In this document: piece after piece, positions 1 through 8,653 of the stretch
Numbering within the stretch: the stretch's first letter is position 1
Layout: each line of letters opens with the position of its first letter
From: SKVR01 sp964453995
GTDB lineage: Bacteria > Bacteroidota > Bacteroidia > Bacteroidales > UBA7960
Assembly: GCA_964453995.1 (NCBI GenBank)
Contig: CAYVQC010000022.1
Span: 1 to 60,307, forward strand
Direction of reading: 5' to 3'
Length of the DNA stretch: 60,307 nucleotides
Position numbers and translations under genes: made by a program
Notes under the pieces: generated by a model
What the model saw: the letters and a program-made list of their open reading frames with translations, nothing else
Told to the model about the DNA's origin: nothing
The model's database searches: none

Positions 1-1227
1 GAGGCTGACATTATATTTCTCAACACCTGCTCTATGCGCGACAATGCCGAGCAGAAAGTGCTCAACCGGCTAAAACAGTTGCAATACCTGCGTAAACGCA
101 ATCCCGGCCTTGTACTGGGTTTGCTTGGTTGTATGGCCGAGCGGATGAAAACCTCTCTGCTGGAAGAAACACAGATGGGCATGAGAGTAGATATGGTCGT
201 AGGCCCCGATGCATACCGCGACCTGCCCCAATTGCTGCTGGATGTAGAATCAGGCCATAAAGCGGTGAATGTCATTCTTTCCTCTGAAGAAACCTATGCT
301 GATATTACCCCGGTGCGCTATGCCAGCAATGGTGTTTCTGCCTTTATTTCTATCATGCGTGGTTGCGAAAACTTTTGCTCATACTGTGTGGTTCCTTATA
401 CCCGGGGTAAGGAGCGAAGTCGAAATCCGGAGAGCATCCTTAGGGAAGCTCGTGAACTCTTCGAACAAGGCTACAGGGAGATTACCCTTTTGGGTCAGAA
501 TGTGAACTCATACTACTGGGGCGGAAACAATGGGGATGATTCCACCGACTTTCCCAAACTCTTGGCTGCGGTAGCCTCTGTAAATTCAGCCCTGCGGGTT
601 AGGTTTGCCACCTCTCATCCCAAGGATATGTCTGATGAACTGTTGCAAACCATTGCCGCTTACCCCAATATTTGCAGGGCCATACATCTTCCTGCCCAGT
701 CAGGGAGCACATCAGTACTCAAGAGGATGAACCGCAAATACACCCGCGAAGAATATCTCGATCGTATAGCGGCCATCCACCGTATTATTCCCGATTGTGC
801 CATTTCTACAGATCTTATTGCCGGCTTTTGCGGTGAAACAGAAGAAGAACACCTTCATACCCTGAGTCTTATGGATGCGGTAGGGTTTGATTTTGCCTAT
901 ATGTTTAAATATTCAGAGCGACCTGGCACACTGGCAGCAAAAAAGCTCGACGACAACGTACCGGAGGAGGTCAAAGGCAGGCGCCTGCAGCAGATCATTG
1001 ACTTGCAAAGCCAGCTCTCCTTAACAAGCAATGAGGCTGATGTGGGCAAAACGGTGGAAGTGCTTGTGGAAGGAACTTCCAGGAAATCTTCTGCCAGGGT
1101 AACCGGCCGAAACAGTCAGAACAAGGTAGTGGTGTTTGACGACAACGGTTATAAGCCGGGCGATTATGTAAGGGTGAAAATTACCGCATGTACCTCTGCT
1201 ACCCTCAGAGGTGAGGCAGTAGAATAA
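1..1227 (+). CDS. miaB: tRNA-2-methylthio-N6-dimethylallyladenosine synthase (MiaB), 5' end outside window
   Basis: MiaB is a radical-SAM methylthiotransferase that adds a methylthio group to i6A37 of tRNAs reading U-starting codons. The reading frame is open from base 1, so the N-terminus lies outside the window and 408 residues are present. Visible are the second and third cluster-binding cysteines of the N-terminal domain (NTCSMRDNA, fragment residue ~10; LLGCMAE, ~44), the radical-SAM CxxxCxxC motif in RGCENFCSYCVVPYTRG, the HLPAQSGS segment, and a C-terminal TRAM domain (VEVLVEGTSRKS). The first N-terminal cysteine is missing only because of the window edge. The EGTSRKS signature favours MiaB over the related MtaB or RimO. 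The gene is convergent with ispD, with about 30 bp between the stops and no clear hairpin there. Confidence 0.96.
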   Translation, partial: EADIIFLNTCSMRDNAEQKVLNRLKQLQYLRKRNPGLVLGLLGCMAERMKTSLLEETQMGMRVDMVVGPDAYRDLPQLLLDVESGHKAVNVILSSEETYADITPVRYASNGVSAFISIMRGCENFCSYCVVPYTRGKERSRNPESILREARELFEQGYREITLLGQNVNSYYWGGNNGDDSTDFPKLLAAVASVNSALRVRFATSHPKDMSDELLQTIAAYPNICRAIHLPAQSGSTSVLKRMNRKYTREEYLDRIAAIHRIIPDCAISTDLIAGFCGETEEEHLHTLSLMDAVGFDFAYMFKYSERPGTLAAKKLDDNVPEEVKGRRLQQIIDLQSQLSLTSNEADVGKTVEVLVEGTSRKSSARVTGRNSQNKVVVFDDNGYKPGDYVRVKITACTSATLRGEAVE

Positions 1228-1259
1228 GATAATTTGCGTGAAAGAATTTCTCTTTTGGG

Positions 1260-1931
1260 TCAGCGCTTCATCAATAGTGCTTCTGCTATAATGAGATCTT
1301 CTGCTGTGGTGATTTTAATGTTTTCCCTGTTTCCTTCCGAAAGGTAAATCCGCTCACCTTTTCGTTCCAAAACCGAGGCATCATCGGTGAAGCTTTCATC
1401 ATAGGCAGTTTCATAAGCTTTCTTGACGAGGTCGGCTCTAAAGCATTGGGGTGTTTGAATCATGCGCAGTGAATCACGATTTACAGGTTTATTAAAAGCA
1501 TGCTCGACAATTCTGACAGACTCATTAACAGCGACAACGGGTATTGCATTTCCAAATCTTTCTGCCAGGTAAAAAGCTTCTTTGATGGTTTTTTGCGAAA
1601 CAAGAGGTCTTACTCCATCATGTATGGCTACTAGTGCATGATCAGGAACAAGATGCAAACCGTTTTTCACAGAGTGAAACCGGGTGGGCCCGCCTTCGGC
1701 AAGTTGAATGTTGGGATGAAAATTATGCTCCTGGCAAAGTTGAGCCCACAGATTGAAATGTGCACGGGGAATTACCAGGATGATGTTTAAGGGGGAGGGA
1801 TAATGTAAAAATACTTCGATGCTATGCATCAATACAGGTTTCCCTGCAAGGGGCATAAACTGCTTGGGCAGGGGGCTGTTCATTCGCATCCCCTTGCCAC
1901 CGGCAGTTATAATGACGTATTTTTCGGGCAT
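1260..1931 (-). CDS. ispD: 2-C-methyl-D-erythritol 4-phosphate cytidylyltransferase (IspD)
   Basis: IspD couples MEP to CTP, giving CDP-methylerythritol, in the non-mevalonate isoprenoid pathway in the cytoplasm. At 223 aa it has normal family length. The N-terminal nucleotide-binding signature TAGGKGMRM..LPKQF (residues ~9-25) is present, followed by HDGVRPLV (~103-110) with the conserved Asp and Arg, and QTPQCFR (~160). It starts 3 bp after the queA stop, so the two are almost certainly cotranscribed from the promoter upstream of queA. The pairing has no obvious metabolic link. Nothing is unusual in the protein. Confidence 0.95.
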   Translation of the reverse strand: MPEKYVIITAGGKGMRMNSPLPKQFMPLAGKPVLMHSIEVFLHYPSPLNIILVIPRAHFNLWAQLCQEHNFHPNIQLAEGGPTRFHSVKNGLHLVPDHALVAIHDGVRPLVSQKTIKEAFYLAERFGNAIPVVAVNESVRIVEHAFNKPVNRDSLRMIQTPQCFRADLVKKAYETAYDESFTDDASVLERKGERIYLSEGNRENIKITTAEDLIIAEALLMKR

Positions 1932-1934
1932 AGT

Positions 1935-2984
1935 TTACAGGATGAGCATGGCATCTCCGTAGGTAAAGAACCTGTATTTCTCCTTTACGGCGAGTTTGTA
2001 AGCTTTCATGAGCAGGTCAAATCCTGCAAAAGCTGATACCATCATCATGAGAGTTGACTGGGGAAGGTGAAAATTGGAAACCATGGCCGAAGCCACACTG
2101 AATTCGTAGGGAGGATAGATGAATTTGTTGGTCCAGCCTTCAAAGGGTTTTAACTGGCCATAGATACTAACCGACGACTCCAAAGCTCTCATGGTAGTGG
2201 TGCCTACAGCACAGATCTGTTGTCTTTTTTCTTTGGCACTGTTTACGATCCTGGCAGTAGCTTCTTCGATTATAAACTGCTCAGAATCCATTTTGTGCTT
2301 GCTGAGGTCTTCCACATCTACTCCTCTAAAGTTTCCAAGACCTGCATGCAATGTAATCTCTGCGAAGTTTACCCCTTTAAGTTCCATTCTTTTGATGAGC
2401 TCGCGGCTAAAGTGCATTCCGGCTGTGGGAGCTGCTACTGCACCTTCACGTTTTGCAAATACAGTTTGGTAGCGTTCTTTATCTTCAGGCATTACCGCGC
2501 GTTTGATGAGTTTGGGTAGAGGAGTTTCACCCAAAGACTCGACAGTTTTTTTGAATTCATCGTAGGTGCCATCGAAAAGGAAACGCAGGGTACGCCCGCG
2601 GGAAGTGGTATTGTCAATTACTTCTGCCACAAGATTGTCGTCATCGCCAAAATAGAGCTTGTTGCCAATCCTGATCTTTCGTGCCGGATCCACCAGCACA
2701 TCCCACAGGCGGGCTTCGCGGTTGAGCTCTCTTAATAAAAATACCTCAATCTTGGCACCTGTCTTTTCTTTGGTTCCATAAAGCCTGGCAGGAAATACTT
2801 TTGTATTGTTGGTGATCATTACGTCACCATCATTAAAATAATTGATAATGTCTTTGAAAACTTTGTGTTCAATTTCCCCGGTTTTCCGGTGCACTACCAT
2901 CAGGCGCGATTCGTCACGGTTTTCAGCAGGATTTTCTGCAATGAGCTCTGCAGGTAGATTGAATTTAAAATCAGATAGTTTCAT
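1935..2984 (-). CDS. queA: S-adenosylmethionine:tRNA ribosyltransferase-isomerase (QueA)
   Basis: QueA transfers and isomerises the ribosyl moiety of SAM onto 7-aminomethyl-7-deazaguanine at the tRNA wobble base, giving epoxyqueuosine. I choose the start at 2984 (MKLSDFKFNLP), giving 349 aa; an upstream in-frame ATG at 3032 would add 16 residues with no family match and would run through the predicted promoter. Family signatures are visible: LIAENPAENRDESRLMV near the N-terminus, TNNTKVFPARL, VAAPTAGMHFS in the centre, ITLHAGLGNFR, and the late SNFHLPQSTLMMMVSAFAG segment. It is followed after 3 bp by ispD. A good Bacteroidota promoter lies just upstream at 3015-3046, so it is probably transcribed independently of truB. 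Confidence 0.96.
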   Translation of the reverse strand: MKLSDFKFNLPAELIAENPAENRDESRLMVVHRKTGEIEHKVFKDIINYFNDGDVMITNNTKVFPARLYGTKEKTGAKIEVFLLRELNREARLWDVLVDPARKIRIGNKLYFGDDDNLVAEVIDNTTSRGRTLRFLFDGTYDEFKKTVESLGETPLPKLIKRAVMPEDKERYQTVFAKREGAVAAPTAGMHFSRELIKRMELKGVNFAEITLHAGLGNFRGVDVEDLSKHKMDSEQFIIEEATARIVNSAKEKRQQICAVGTTTMRALESSVSIYGQLKPFEGWTNKFIYPPYEFSVASAMVSNFHLPQSTLMMMVSAFAGFDLLMKAYKLAVKEKYRFFTYGDAMLIL

Positions 2985-3014
2985 TTTGTTGCAGTAGATT
3001 AAAAAAAAGGTGTG

Positions 3015-3046
3015 CAAAGATAATATAACCAAATGCCCATGTCAAT
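3015..3046 (-). promoter_or_regulatory. Predicted Bacteroidota-type promoter of queA-ispD
   Basis: Read on the minus strand, a -33-like TTGAC (3041-3046 region) is followed after about 20 bp by a perfect -7 box TATCTTTG (plus-strand caaagata, 3015-3022). This matches the Bacteroidota sigma-70 consensus TTTG/TTG-N19-21-TAnnTTTG. The implied transcription start is about 3008, giving a leader of about 25 nt before the queA ATG at 2984. It is the best two-box match I found in the window. Confidence 0.6.
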
Positions 3047-3121
3047 AGAGGGTTTAATAAAATAAAGTAAATCAGGCTCTTTTGTTCAACCTGGCCCTTA
3101 GAATTTCTCTATTGTGAATGA

Positions 3122-3850
3122 TTATTCAGTTGTTGCAGTTGATGCTGCTTCATTGATAATTTGCGAAAGTTGTTCGGGTGACAGGGCTTGCTCCACGGAA
3201 AATTCACCAATGCGGGTGCGGCGCAATGCTTTAAGGTAAGCTCCCGAACCGAGTTGCTCTCCAAAATCGCGTGCCAGTGCCCTTATATAGGTTCCTTTAC
3301 CACATACCACATTGAAATCTGCTTCCGGAAGTTCCCATCTGACAATATCGAAAGATTTTATCTCAATAACATTTGCCTTGAGTTGAAGCTGATCTCCCGC
3401 CCGGGCATGCTCATATGCGCGTTTACCTTCTATTTTCTTGGCAGAGAAAAGAGGGGGTATTTGCAAGATTTTGCCCTGGAACTTTTGTGCGACTGCATGC
3501 ACAGTATCTTCATTGATATGATCTGTTGGATAAACCTGGTCTGGCTGGGTTTCCAAATCAGAGGAGGGGGTAGTGGCCCCGATATAAAAAGTACCTGTAT
3601 ATTCTTTTTCCCTTGCCTGGAAAGCATCAATACTCCTGGTCATTTTTCCGGTGCATATGATCAACAATCCACTGGCCAGGGGGTCGAGTGTTCCGGCGTG
3701 ACCTACCTTGATCTTTTTTAAGCCGAGCCGGTGCTTCAGCAAAGACTTGATCTTGTTAACCGCATCGAAAGAAGTCCAGTGAAGAGGTTTGTCAATGAGC
3801 AGGACTTTTCCTTCTGCAAATTCTTTTGCAAGTTCATGGTTTGAGGTCAT
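3122..3850 (-). CDS. truB: tRNA pseudouridine(55) synthase (TruB)
   Basis: TruB isomerises U55 in the T-loop of tRNAs. I place the start at 3850 (MTSNHELAKEF), giving 242 aa. The longer frame to 3919 would overlap uppP and its added residues (MPDRRYNCHCY..) are uppP sequence read in another frame. Motifs present: VLLIDKPLHWTSFDAV (residues ~16-31), the catalytic block VGHAGTLDPLASGLL with the active-site Asp, YTGTFYIGATT, and YIRALARDFG near the C-terminus. No separate C-terminal PUA domain is obvious, so it is a short TruB. It lies 23 bp downstream of uppP and is likely cotranscribed with it. Confidence 0.95.
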   Translation of the reverse strand: MTSNHELAKEFAEGKVLLIDKPLHWTSFDAVNKIKSLLKHRLGLKKIKVGHAGTLDPLASGLLIICTGKMTRSIDAFQAREKEYTGTFYIGATTPSSDLETQPDQVYPTDHINEDTVHAVAQKFQGKILQIPPLFSAKKIEGKRAYEHARAGDQLQLKANVIEIKSFDIVRWELPEADFNVVCGKGTYIRALARDFGEQLGSGAYLKALRRTRIGEFSVEQALSPEQLSQIINEAASTATTE

Positions 3851-3873
3851 TGATGAAGATTTTTTTTCGGGGT

Positions 3874-4662
3874 TTAGATAAGGCCTGTAACAATGGCAAT
3901 TGTACCTGCGATCAGGCAATAAATTGAGAAATACACCAGTTTTCCTTTTTTAACAATCTTAAGCATCCAGCTGCAGGCAAATAACCCTGATAAAAAAGCT
4001 GTTACTGCCCCAATCGCCAGGGGTAGGGTACTGATGGTGGCCGCTTCGGGTGCTTTGGAGAGATCTATTACTTCCAGCAATGAGGCTCCGAAGATGGGAA
4101 TCAGGACCATAAGGAATGAAAATCTTGTGGCTTTTTCACGGTCAATACCCAGGAAAAGCGCTGTACTGATGGTAGCTCCACTGCGGCTGATGCCCGGCAT
4201 GATGGCCAGCGTTTGGGCCAGTCCTATTATAAGGGCACTTTTTACGCTCACTTCGTTACCTTTATTGGGTGAATACCGTGTAAGAAAAAGCAGTGAGGCA
4301 GTGATGAGCAACATAAAGCCAACAAATACAGTGCGGCCCTGGAAAATGGCTTCAATCTGATCTTTGAACAACACTCCGGTAAGACCTACGGGGATGGCCG
4401 ACAAAAGCAAGAGCAGGATGAACTTTGTTTCAACGTTCCACTGGAATTTAAACAGGTTTATGATAAGATTGGCAATATCTTTCCTAAATACCACTACCAC
4501 ACTTAAGAATGTAGCACCGTGAACGATGATGGAAAAAGAAAGGTTGTCTTCTTCAAGGCCAAAAAATGCAGCGCCCAATTCCAGGTGGCCACTGCTGCTA
4601 ACAGGCAAAAATTCGGTAAGACCTTGCAGAAGGCCTAGTATAAAAGCTTCATACCATTCCAT
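3874..4662 (-). CDS. uppP: Undecaprenyl-diphosphatase (UppP/BacA)
   Basis: This integral membrane phosphatase recycles undecaprenyl pyrophosphate to the monophosphate carrier for peptidoglycan and other surface glycans. At 262 aa, with about eight hydrophobic segments, it fits the BacA family. The two family motifs are intact: LLQGLTEFLPVSSSGHL near the N-terminus (residues ~12-28, with the catalytic Glu and the Ser/His cluster) and MPGISRSGATIS around residue ~155-166 with the conserved Arg. It sits in the run ftsX - DUF3098 - uppP - truB on the minus strand, so a cell-envelope protein and tRNA modification share an operon. This order is common in Bacteroidota. Confidence 0.96.
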   Translation of the reverse strand: MEWYEAFILGLLQGLTEFLPVSSSGHLELGAAFFGLEEDNLSFSIIVHGATFLSVVVVFRKDIANLIINLFKFQWNVETKFILLLLLSAIPVGLTGVLFKDQIEAIFQGRTVFVGFMLLITASLLFLTRYSPNKGNEVSVKSALIIGLAQTLAIMPGISRSGATISTALFLGIDREKATRFSFLMVLIPIFGASLLEVIDLSKAPEAATISTLPLAIGAVTAFLSGLFACSWMLKIVKKGKLVYFSIYCLIAGTIAIVTGLI

Positions 4663-4727
4663 AGGTAATTGTTGTTAACGTGATATCACAAAGGACAAAA
4701 AGGTACCGTGCACGACTGGCCCTCTAT

Positions 4728-4967
4728 CTACTTCTGTTTTTTGCTTTTTAATATGGAATATATTTGAATCCCATATCCGAGTAATACAAGGAATGGCGCC
4801 AGGGTAAGCCTCCTGAAGCTGAAAATGTCTTCATTAAATACATTGGGGTCATCGCTTCCCCCTCCGATCATAAGGATGAAACCAAGGGCAGTAACTGCCA
4901 GCCCTATGATGAGGATGGTGTATTTGTTACGGTCGAACAAAAAATCGGTTGGAGAATTCTTTTTCAT
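4728..4967 (-). CDS. DUF3098 small two-TM membrane protein
   Basis: This is a 79-residue protein with an FxFDRNKYTILIIGLAV..GFILMIGGGSDDPNVFNE pattern: a first membrane helix (residues ~17-35), a polar GGGSDDPNVFNEDIFSFRR loop and a second helix (~55-73), ending in a lysine tail. This is the DUF3098 family, a Bacteroidota protein of unknown function. It sits 61 bp downstream of ftsX and upstream of uppP, so a role near the divisome or envelope is a reasonable inference from context only. No catalytic residues are apparent. Confidence 0.85.
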   Translation of the reverse strand: MKKNSPTDFLFDRNKYTILIIGLAVTALGFILMIGGGSDDPNVFNEDIFSFRRLTLAPFLVLLGYGIQIYSILKSKKQK

Positions 4968-5028
4968 GAACTGGTCTTGTTTCGTATCACAAAATTACCC
5001 CGAAGGGTTTTATATCTTTTCAATTGTT

Positions 5029-5910
5029 TTAATACATGTACAGCTGGTCGGTCTTAATCTTCAGGTATTTCTTAACGGCAAACCAGGTGGATATCCAACT
5101 GATGATGATGCCAAGAATAATGACGCCAACAAAAAGGATGAACAGCATCTGTATGTCCTGGAAATCAATGAGCTCAGGTACCGATTGCTGTGCACCGTAA
5201 AGAGATAACAGCAGCAGAGAAATGGCCACTACCGACCCGATGATGCCCTGTATTACTCCTTTGATCACGAAAGGTTTACGTATAAATGATTGAGTTGCTC
5301 CAATGAGTTGCATACTCTTGATTAAAAACCGTTTGGCAAAGACGCTCAGCCTTATGGTGTTATTGATCAGGGTAAAAGCAATGATCAGTAACAGAATACT
5401 GAAAAGCAGAAGGGCAAATCCTATTTTCCTTACATTTTCATTGACAATATGGACAAGATTCTTTTGGTAATCCACCTCTTTTACAATCCGGCTTTGGGTT
5501 ACTTTGCTTTCGAAAACCTCAAGACTATCAGGGTTTGCCCAGGCTGCACGCAATTTTACCTCAATGGATGGGAACAGGGGATTGTATCCCAGGAATTCCA
5601 CAAAATCCTCTCCCAGCTCGGCAGTAAGCTCTTCGGCCGCTTTTTCGCTGGAAATGAATTCAGTGGTTTTTACAGCTTCAAGAGCATCCAGTGACTTTTG
5701 CAGATGATTGATATCTGCCATGCGGGCATTGTCCAGCAAGATGATGGAAAAACCAATGTTTTCTTTTATGTGCTCAGATAATTTATGGGTATGCATAATG
5801 ATCAGACCCAAAAGCCCCAATACGTAAAGTACCAGGGTAATGCTGACCACTGTAGATATATAGGAAGTTTTAAGACGTCTTCCGATGATGATTTCTTCCT
5901 GACGTGCCAT
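5029..5910 (-). CDS. ftsX: Cell division protein FtsX
   Basis: FtsX is the permease-like subunit that, with the FtsE ATPase, couples division to periplasmic peptidoglycan hydrolase activation. The 293-aa protein has a cytoplasmic N-terminus, a first TM helix (residues ~18-40, ISTVVSITLVLYVLGLLGLII), a periplasmic domain of about 120 residues containing LDALEAVKTTEFISSEKA and GYNPLFPSIEV, then three C-terminal TM helices typical of the FtsX fold. The motif LGYNPLFPSIEVKL is characteristic of Bacteroidota FtsX. ftsE is not adjacent. The gene heads the ftsX-DUF3098-uppP-truB run, with a candidate -7 box just upstream. Confidence 0.93.
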   Translation of the reverse strand: MARQEEIIIGRRLKTSYISTVVSITLVLYVLGLLGLIIMHTHKLSEHIKENIGFSIILLDNARMADINHLQKSLDALEAVKTTEFISSEKAAEELTAELGEDFVEFLGYNPLFPSIEVKLRAAWANPDSLEVFESKVTQSRIVKEVDYQKNLVHIVNENVRKIGFALLLFSILLLIIAFTLINNTIRLSVFAKRFLIKSMQLIGATQSFIRKPFVIKGVIQGIIGSVVAISLLLLSLYGAQQSVPELIDFQDIQMLFILFVGVIILGIIISWISTWFAVKKYLKIKTDQLYMY

Positions 5911-5926
5911 GGTAAAATTTGAAGTG

Positions 5927-5934
5927 CAAAACTA
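5927..5934 (-). promoter_or_regulatory. Candidate -7 box upstream of ftsX
   Basis: The minus strand reads TAGTTTTG, a perfect TAnnTTTG match, 17-24 bp before the ftsX ATG. A TTTTTG run lies at 5951-5956, but the spacing (about 16 bp) is shorter than the usual 19-21 bp, so the -33 element is doubtful. Confidence 0.35.
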
Positions 5935-5949
5935 ATAAAAATTTGTTAC

Positions 5950-8445
5950 TCAAAAAGCAGTAATCATGTTGAGCTTAACCGTTATATTACTGCGACTTTC
6001 GGGAAGGGCATAAGGGCCATAGCGAAACAGTACCTCTACTCCCGGGCTCATACCAAAAATAACCCGGCGCACCCATTTCTTGGGTAAAATACTGTTGATG
6101 GCAAATCCCGATTCAAAATATCCTTTTTCCCACGATGTCGCATTCATGAAAAGGTGGCTCTGTGGGTTTTTCAACTTTCCCACTCCCACATTGGTAATGA
6201 TTACCAGCTCGGGTTCATATCCAGGTCTTCGAAATAACAGGTTCTTAAAGCTATGCTGGAAAAACAGGGAAACGAACTGGTGAGCCACAAATTCATTCAT
6301 ATGCATGGTTCCAAAGCTGAAGGGAGAAGCCAGAAAATAATTCCGGCTACCAGCTTTTGCTGTAAACAACATGGGCCAGGGCAAATTATCGCGGTTGATC
6401 CATCCTGCTTCCGCAATCCAGGTTTGCTCTCCCAGCAGGGGTATGGAATAGGACATCTCCAGTGCTGCTTCTGCCTTTACAAAATCGAATTCACCCTGGT
6501 AAATGTTGTCGAATCCACGGGTGACAGTAAGGTAAAAAACGGGCAAGTCTGAGGGAAGACGAATGATACGCGCAGGTGTTTTCATCAGGGTTTCGCCCCA
6601 CGCAAGGCGCATTCTTAACCGGGCTTCGAAAAACCGGTAGGAGCGAACCCCGTTTTGTCCTTCTTTAGGGATGAAATAGTATTGGTCTGTCCACCAGGTC
6701 TTTCCCCGGCTTAGAGAAAGCTCGGTCATTAAAGCATTTCTGAAAGACAGAAAAGAAAGATAACCCCTGCTCGCCTGGGTATAATCCATCTTGTCCATAT
6801 AAAGATTGCGAACCAGGCTCGGGCTGAGCAAAAAACTTTGTTGCATCAGCTCGCTGCCACCGCGTTCAGATACATCTTTGTGAAAAGCTCCCCCCACCCG
6901 AAGATCGTATTTTTTCGACAGGACAATTTCGCCAAAATAACCGTACTTTTCCTCCCGGTCACCACTTCCCCAGGCATAATGTCCGCCAAGCTTTACCCTT
7001 TGCGATAACCCACGGTTGGTATGCAGTGCCAGCCCCAGACGATGCCTCTCAAAGCTGTTAAACCGGTAAATGCTGTTCACCGGAATGCTCAGTATACCAA
7101 AGGGGATTTCACCAAAAAACAAAGGTTCAAGGCTGTTGAACAGCCGGTCGAAATCTTGTACCGTACCCACACTATCCATGAAATGGTACGTGTTGATCTC
7201 TTGCTTTGATAGTGGTTCAGGCCTGTATTGTTGCCAGAATGTGTCGTTATGGGTATTGGCCTGGGGTGAAAAATCCATGTCAAAGGGAGCAAATTCGTTT
7301 CGGCGAAGTTCCGGATTGATCGCAATATTCCTGATGTAACTTCTTCCTATCATTTTGGCAGGGAACATTGAAGTGGGATTGCCGGATTCTGGGCTGAAAA
7401 AGTCAACCTCTGTATTGAGCTGTACCGGAAACCAAAATGTGCTGTCCTGTAGTTCGTATTTTTGTTGTATCCTGAAATGAAGGCGTCCCATGATCTGGCG
7501 TGCTGGTTCGGCAATAACATTCTGCAGGGCCCATTTGTGCGTGTTAATGTACATCAATCCTTCAAGACCATCGAAATTGGTGTTCTGCCCTGGCTTGTAA
7601 CTGATAACAAAAATGGAATCGTTATTGAGCAAAAGAGTATCTTCCAACGAATAGCTGTAGCGGTTAAAGGCACTCTCATTGAGAGGGCTCAGGTACTCGC
7701 CTTCCAGCAAGACAATAGATTTACCATAAAAGGAAAAGGGTTGCAGCTCTGTGGCCAGCATGGTGAAGGTGGGGTTTTTCAATCCAGATACCCGGTTGGC
7801 AATCACTGTTTCATGGTTGAGGCCGGGAGCCCTGAACAGGCGTTCTGTTACCGATTCCATGATGAATACATGGCGGGAATCCAGAATATCAACCATGCGA
7901 ATGAATGTTGTATCGCCTGTAGCCATGAAACGTTCCATGTAAAACTCACGATCGAGGGTGGCAAGAAACTTATTGTAACTGTTATAAGTGAAAGCATTGA
8001 GTTTTTCGGGATCATTGACGGATCTGTTGGCAATGGCATTGCGTACTATGCGGTGGGCAGGGTTTTCTCCGGAATATACCACAACTTCTCGCAACTCAAA
8101 CGGGCGTGAGTGCATTGTAATTTCGTGCAGCTCTTTGCTGAACTCGACAGGATGTATCCTGCTGAAATATCCTACATACGACAGCTTCAAAAATGTAGTA
8201 CCTGAAGGGACAGAAAATGAAAAATAACCGTCAATATCGGTCATGGTTCCTGTGGTGGTTTCCCCGGCCACTATATGCACAAACGGCAGAGGTTGCCCCG
8301 TTTCAGCATCTGTAACACGGCCCTTCACCTGGGCGCTGGCTGAAATGACAAGAATCATCAGGAAAAGGAAAACAAGGAGCGGTGGGAACTCTTTCGATAG
8401 ATAATGTTGTATGAAATGGTTGCTTACCCCTTCTTTTTTTGGCAT
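5950..8445 (-). CDS. DUF5686 / carboxypeptidase-regulatory-like outer-membrane protein
   Basis: This is a large envelope protein of 831 aa from the chosen start at 8445 (MPKKEGVSNHF); a longer frame to 8517 adds an unlikely N-terminus. An N-terminal hydrophobic segment (LLVFLFLMILVISASA) ending in a signal-peptidase-like ASAQ is followed by a CarboxypepD_reg-like beta-sandwich (VKGRVTDAETGQPLPFVHI..GTMTDIDGYFSFSV, residues ~40-110). The rest matches the DUF5686 architecture: a middle region, then a beta-rich C-terminal half with alternating aromatic strands (KYGYFGEIVLSKKYDLRVGG..) and a terminal strand ending in Phe, as in outer-membrane beta-barrels. The function of DUF5686 proteins is not established; some resemble TonB-receptor-like plugs without the TonB box. 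It is monocistronic by spacing. Confidence 0.85.
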   Translation of the reverse strand: MPKKEGVSNHFIQHYLSKEFPPLLVFLFLMILVISASAQVKGRVTDAETGQPLPFVHIVAGETTTGTMTDIDGYFSFSVPSGTTFLKLSYVGYFSRIHPVEFSKELHEITMHSRPFELREVVVYSGENPAHRIVRNAIANRSVNDPEKLNAFTYNSYNKFLATLDREFYMERFMATGDTTFIRMVDILDSRHVFIMESVTERLFRAPGLNHETVIANRVSGLKNPTFTMLATELQPFSFYGKSIVLLEGEYLSPLNESAFNRYSYSLEDTLLLNNDSIFVISYKPGQNTNFDGLEGLMYINTHKWALQNVIAEPARQIMGRLHFRIQQKYELQDSTFWFPVQLNTEVDFFSPESGNPTSMFPAKMIGRSYIRNIAINPELRRNEFAPFDMDFSPQANTHNDTFWQQYRPEPLSKQEINTYHFMDSVGTVQDFDRLFNSLEPLFFGEIPFGILSIPVNSIYRFNSFERHRLGLALHTNRGLSQRVKLGGHYAWGSGDREEKYGYFGEIVLSKKYDLRVGGAFHKDVSERGGSELMQQSFLLSPSLVRNLYMDKMDYTQASRGYLSFLSFRNALMTELSLSRGKTWWTDQYYFIPKEGQNGVRSYRFFEARLRMRLAWGETLMKTPARIIRLPSDLPVFYLTVTRGFDNIYQGEFDFVKAEAALEMSYSIPLLGEQTWIAEAGWINRDNLPWPMLFTAKAGSRNYFLASPFSFGTMHMNEFVAHQFVSLFFQHSFKNLLFRRPGYEPELVIITNVGVGKLKNPQSHLFMNATSWEKGYFESGFAINSILPKKWVRRVIFGMSPGVEVLFRYGPYALPESRSNITVKLNMITAF

Positions 8446-8653
8446 ATTGTAGTATGGTTGATTTAATGGAATAAAACTAAAAAAAAAGCAGATAAAAGTT
8501 GCCCGAAATCCGTTCAATTATTACCTTGCACCCGAAAAGAAACTGTTTTTTTGTTTCATTAGTATAATCATGCAGGGTATTGTTACAACTGGTAATCAAT
8601 TTATCAACAGAAAACCCTGTAACTTGTTGTGTTAGCATTTAATTCCCATAGCT

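Noticed and set aside
7462..8109. 215-aa plus-strand reading frame opposite the DUF5686 gene
   Set aside because: It is entirely antisense to a well-supported gene and has no domain similarity.
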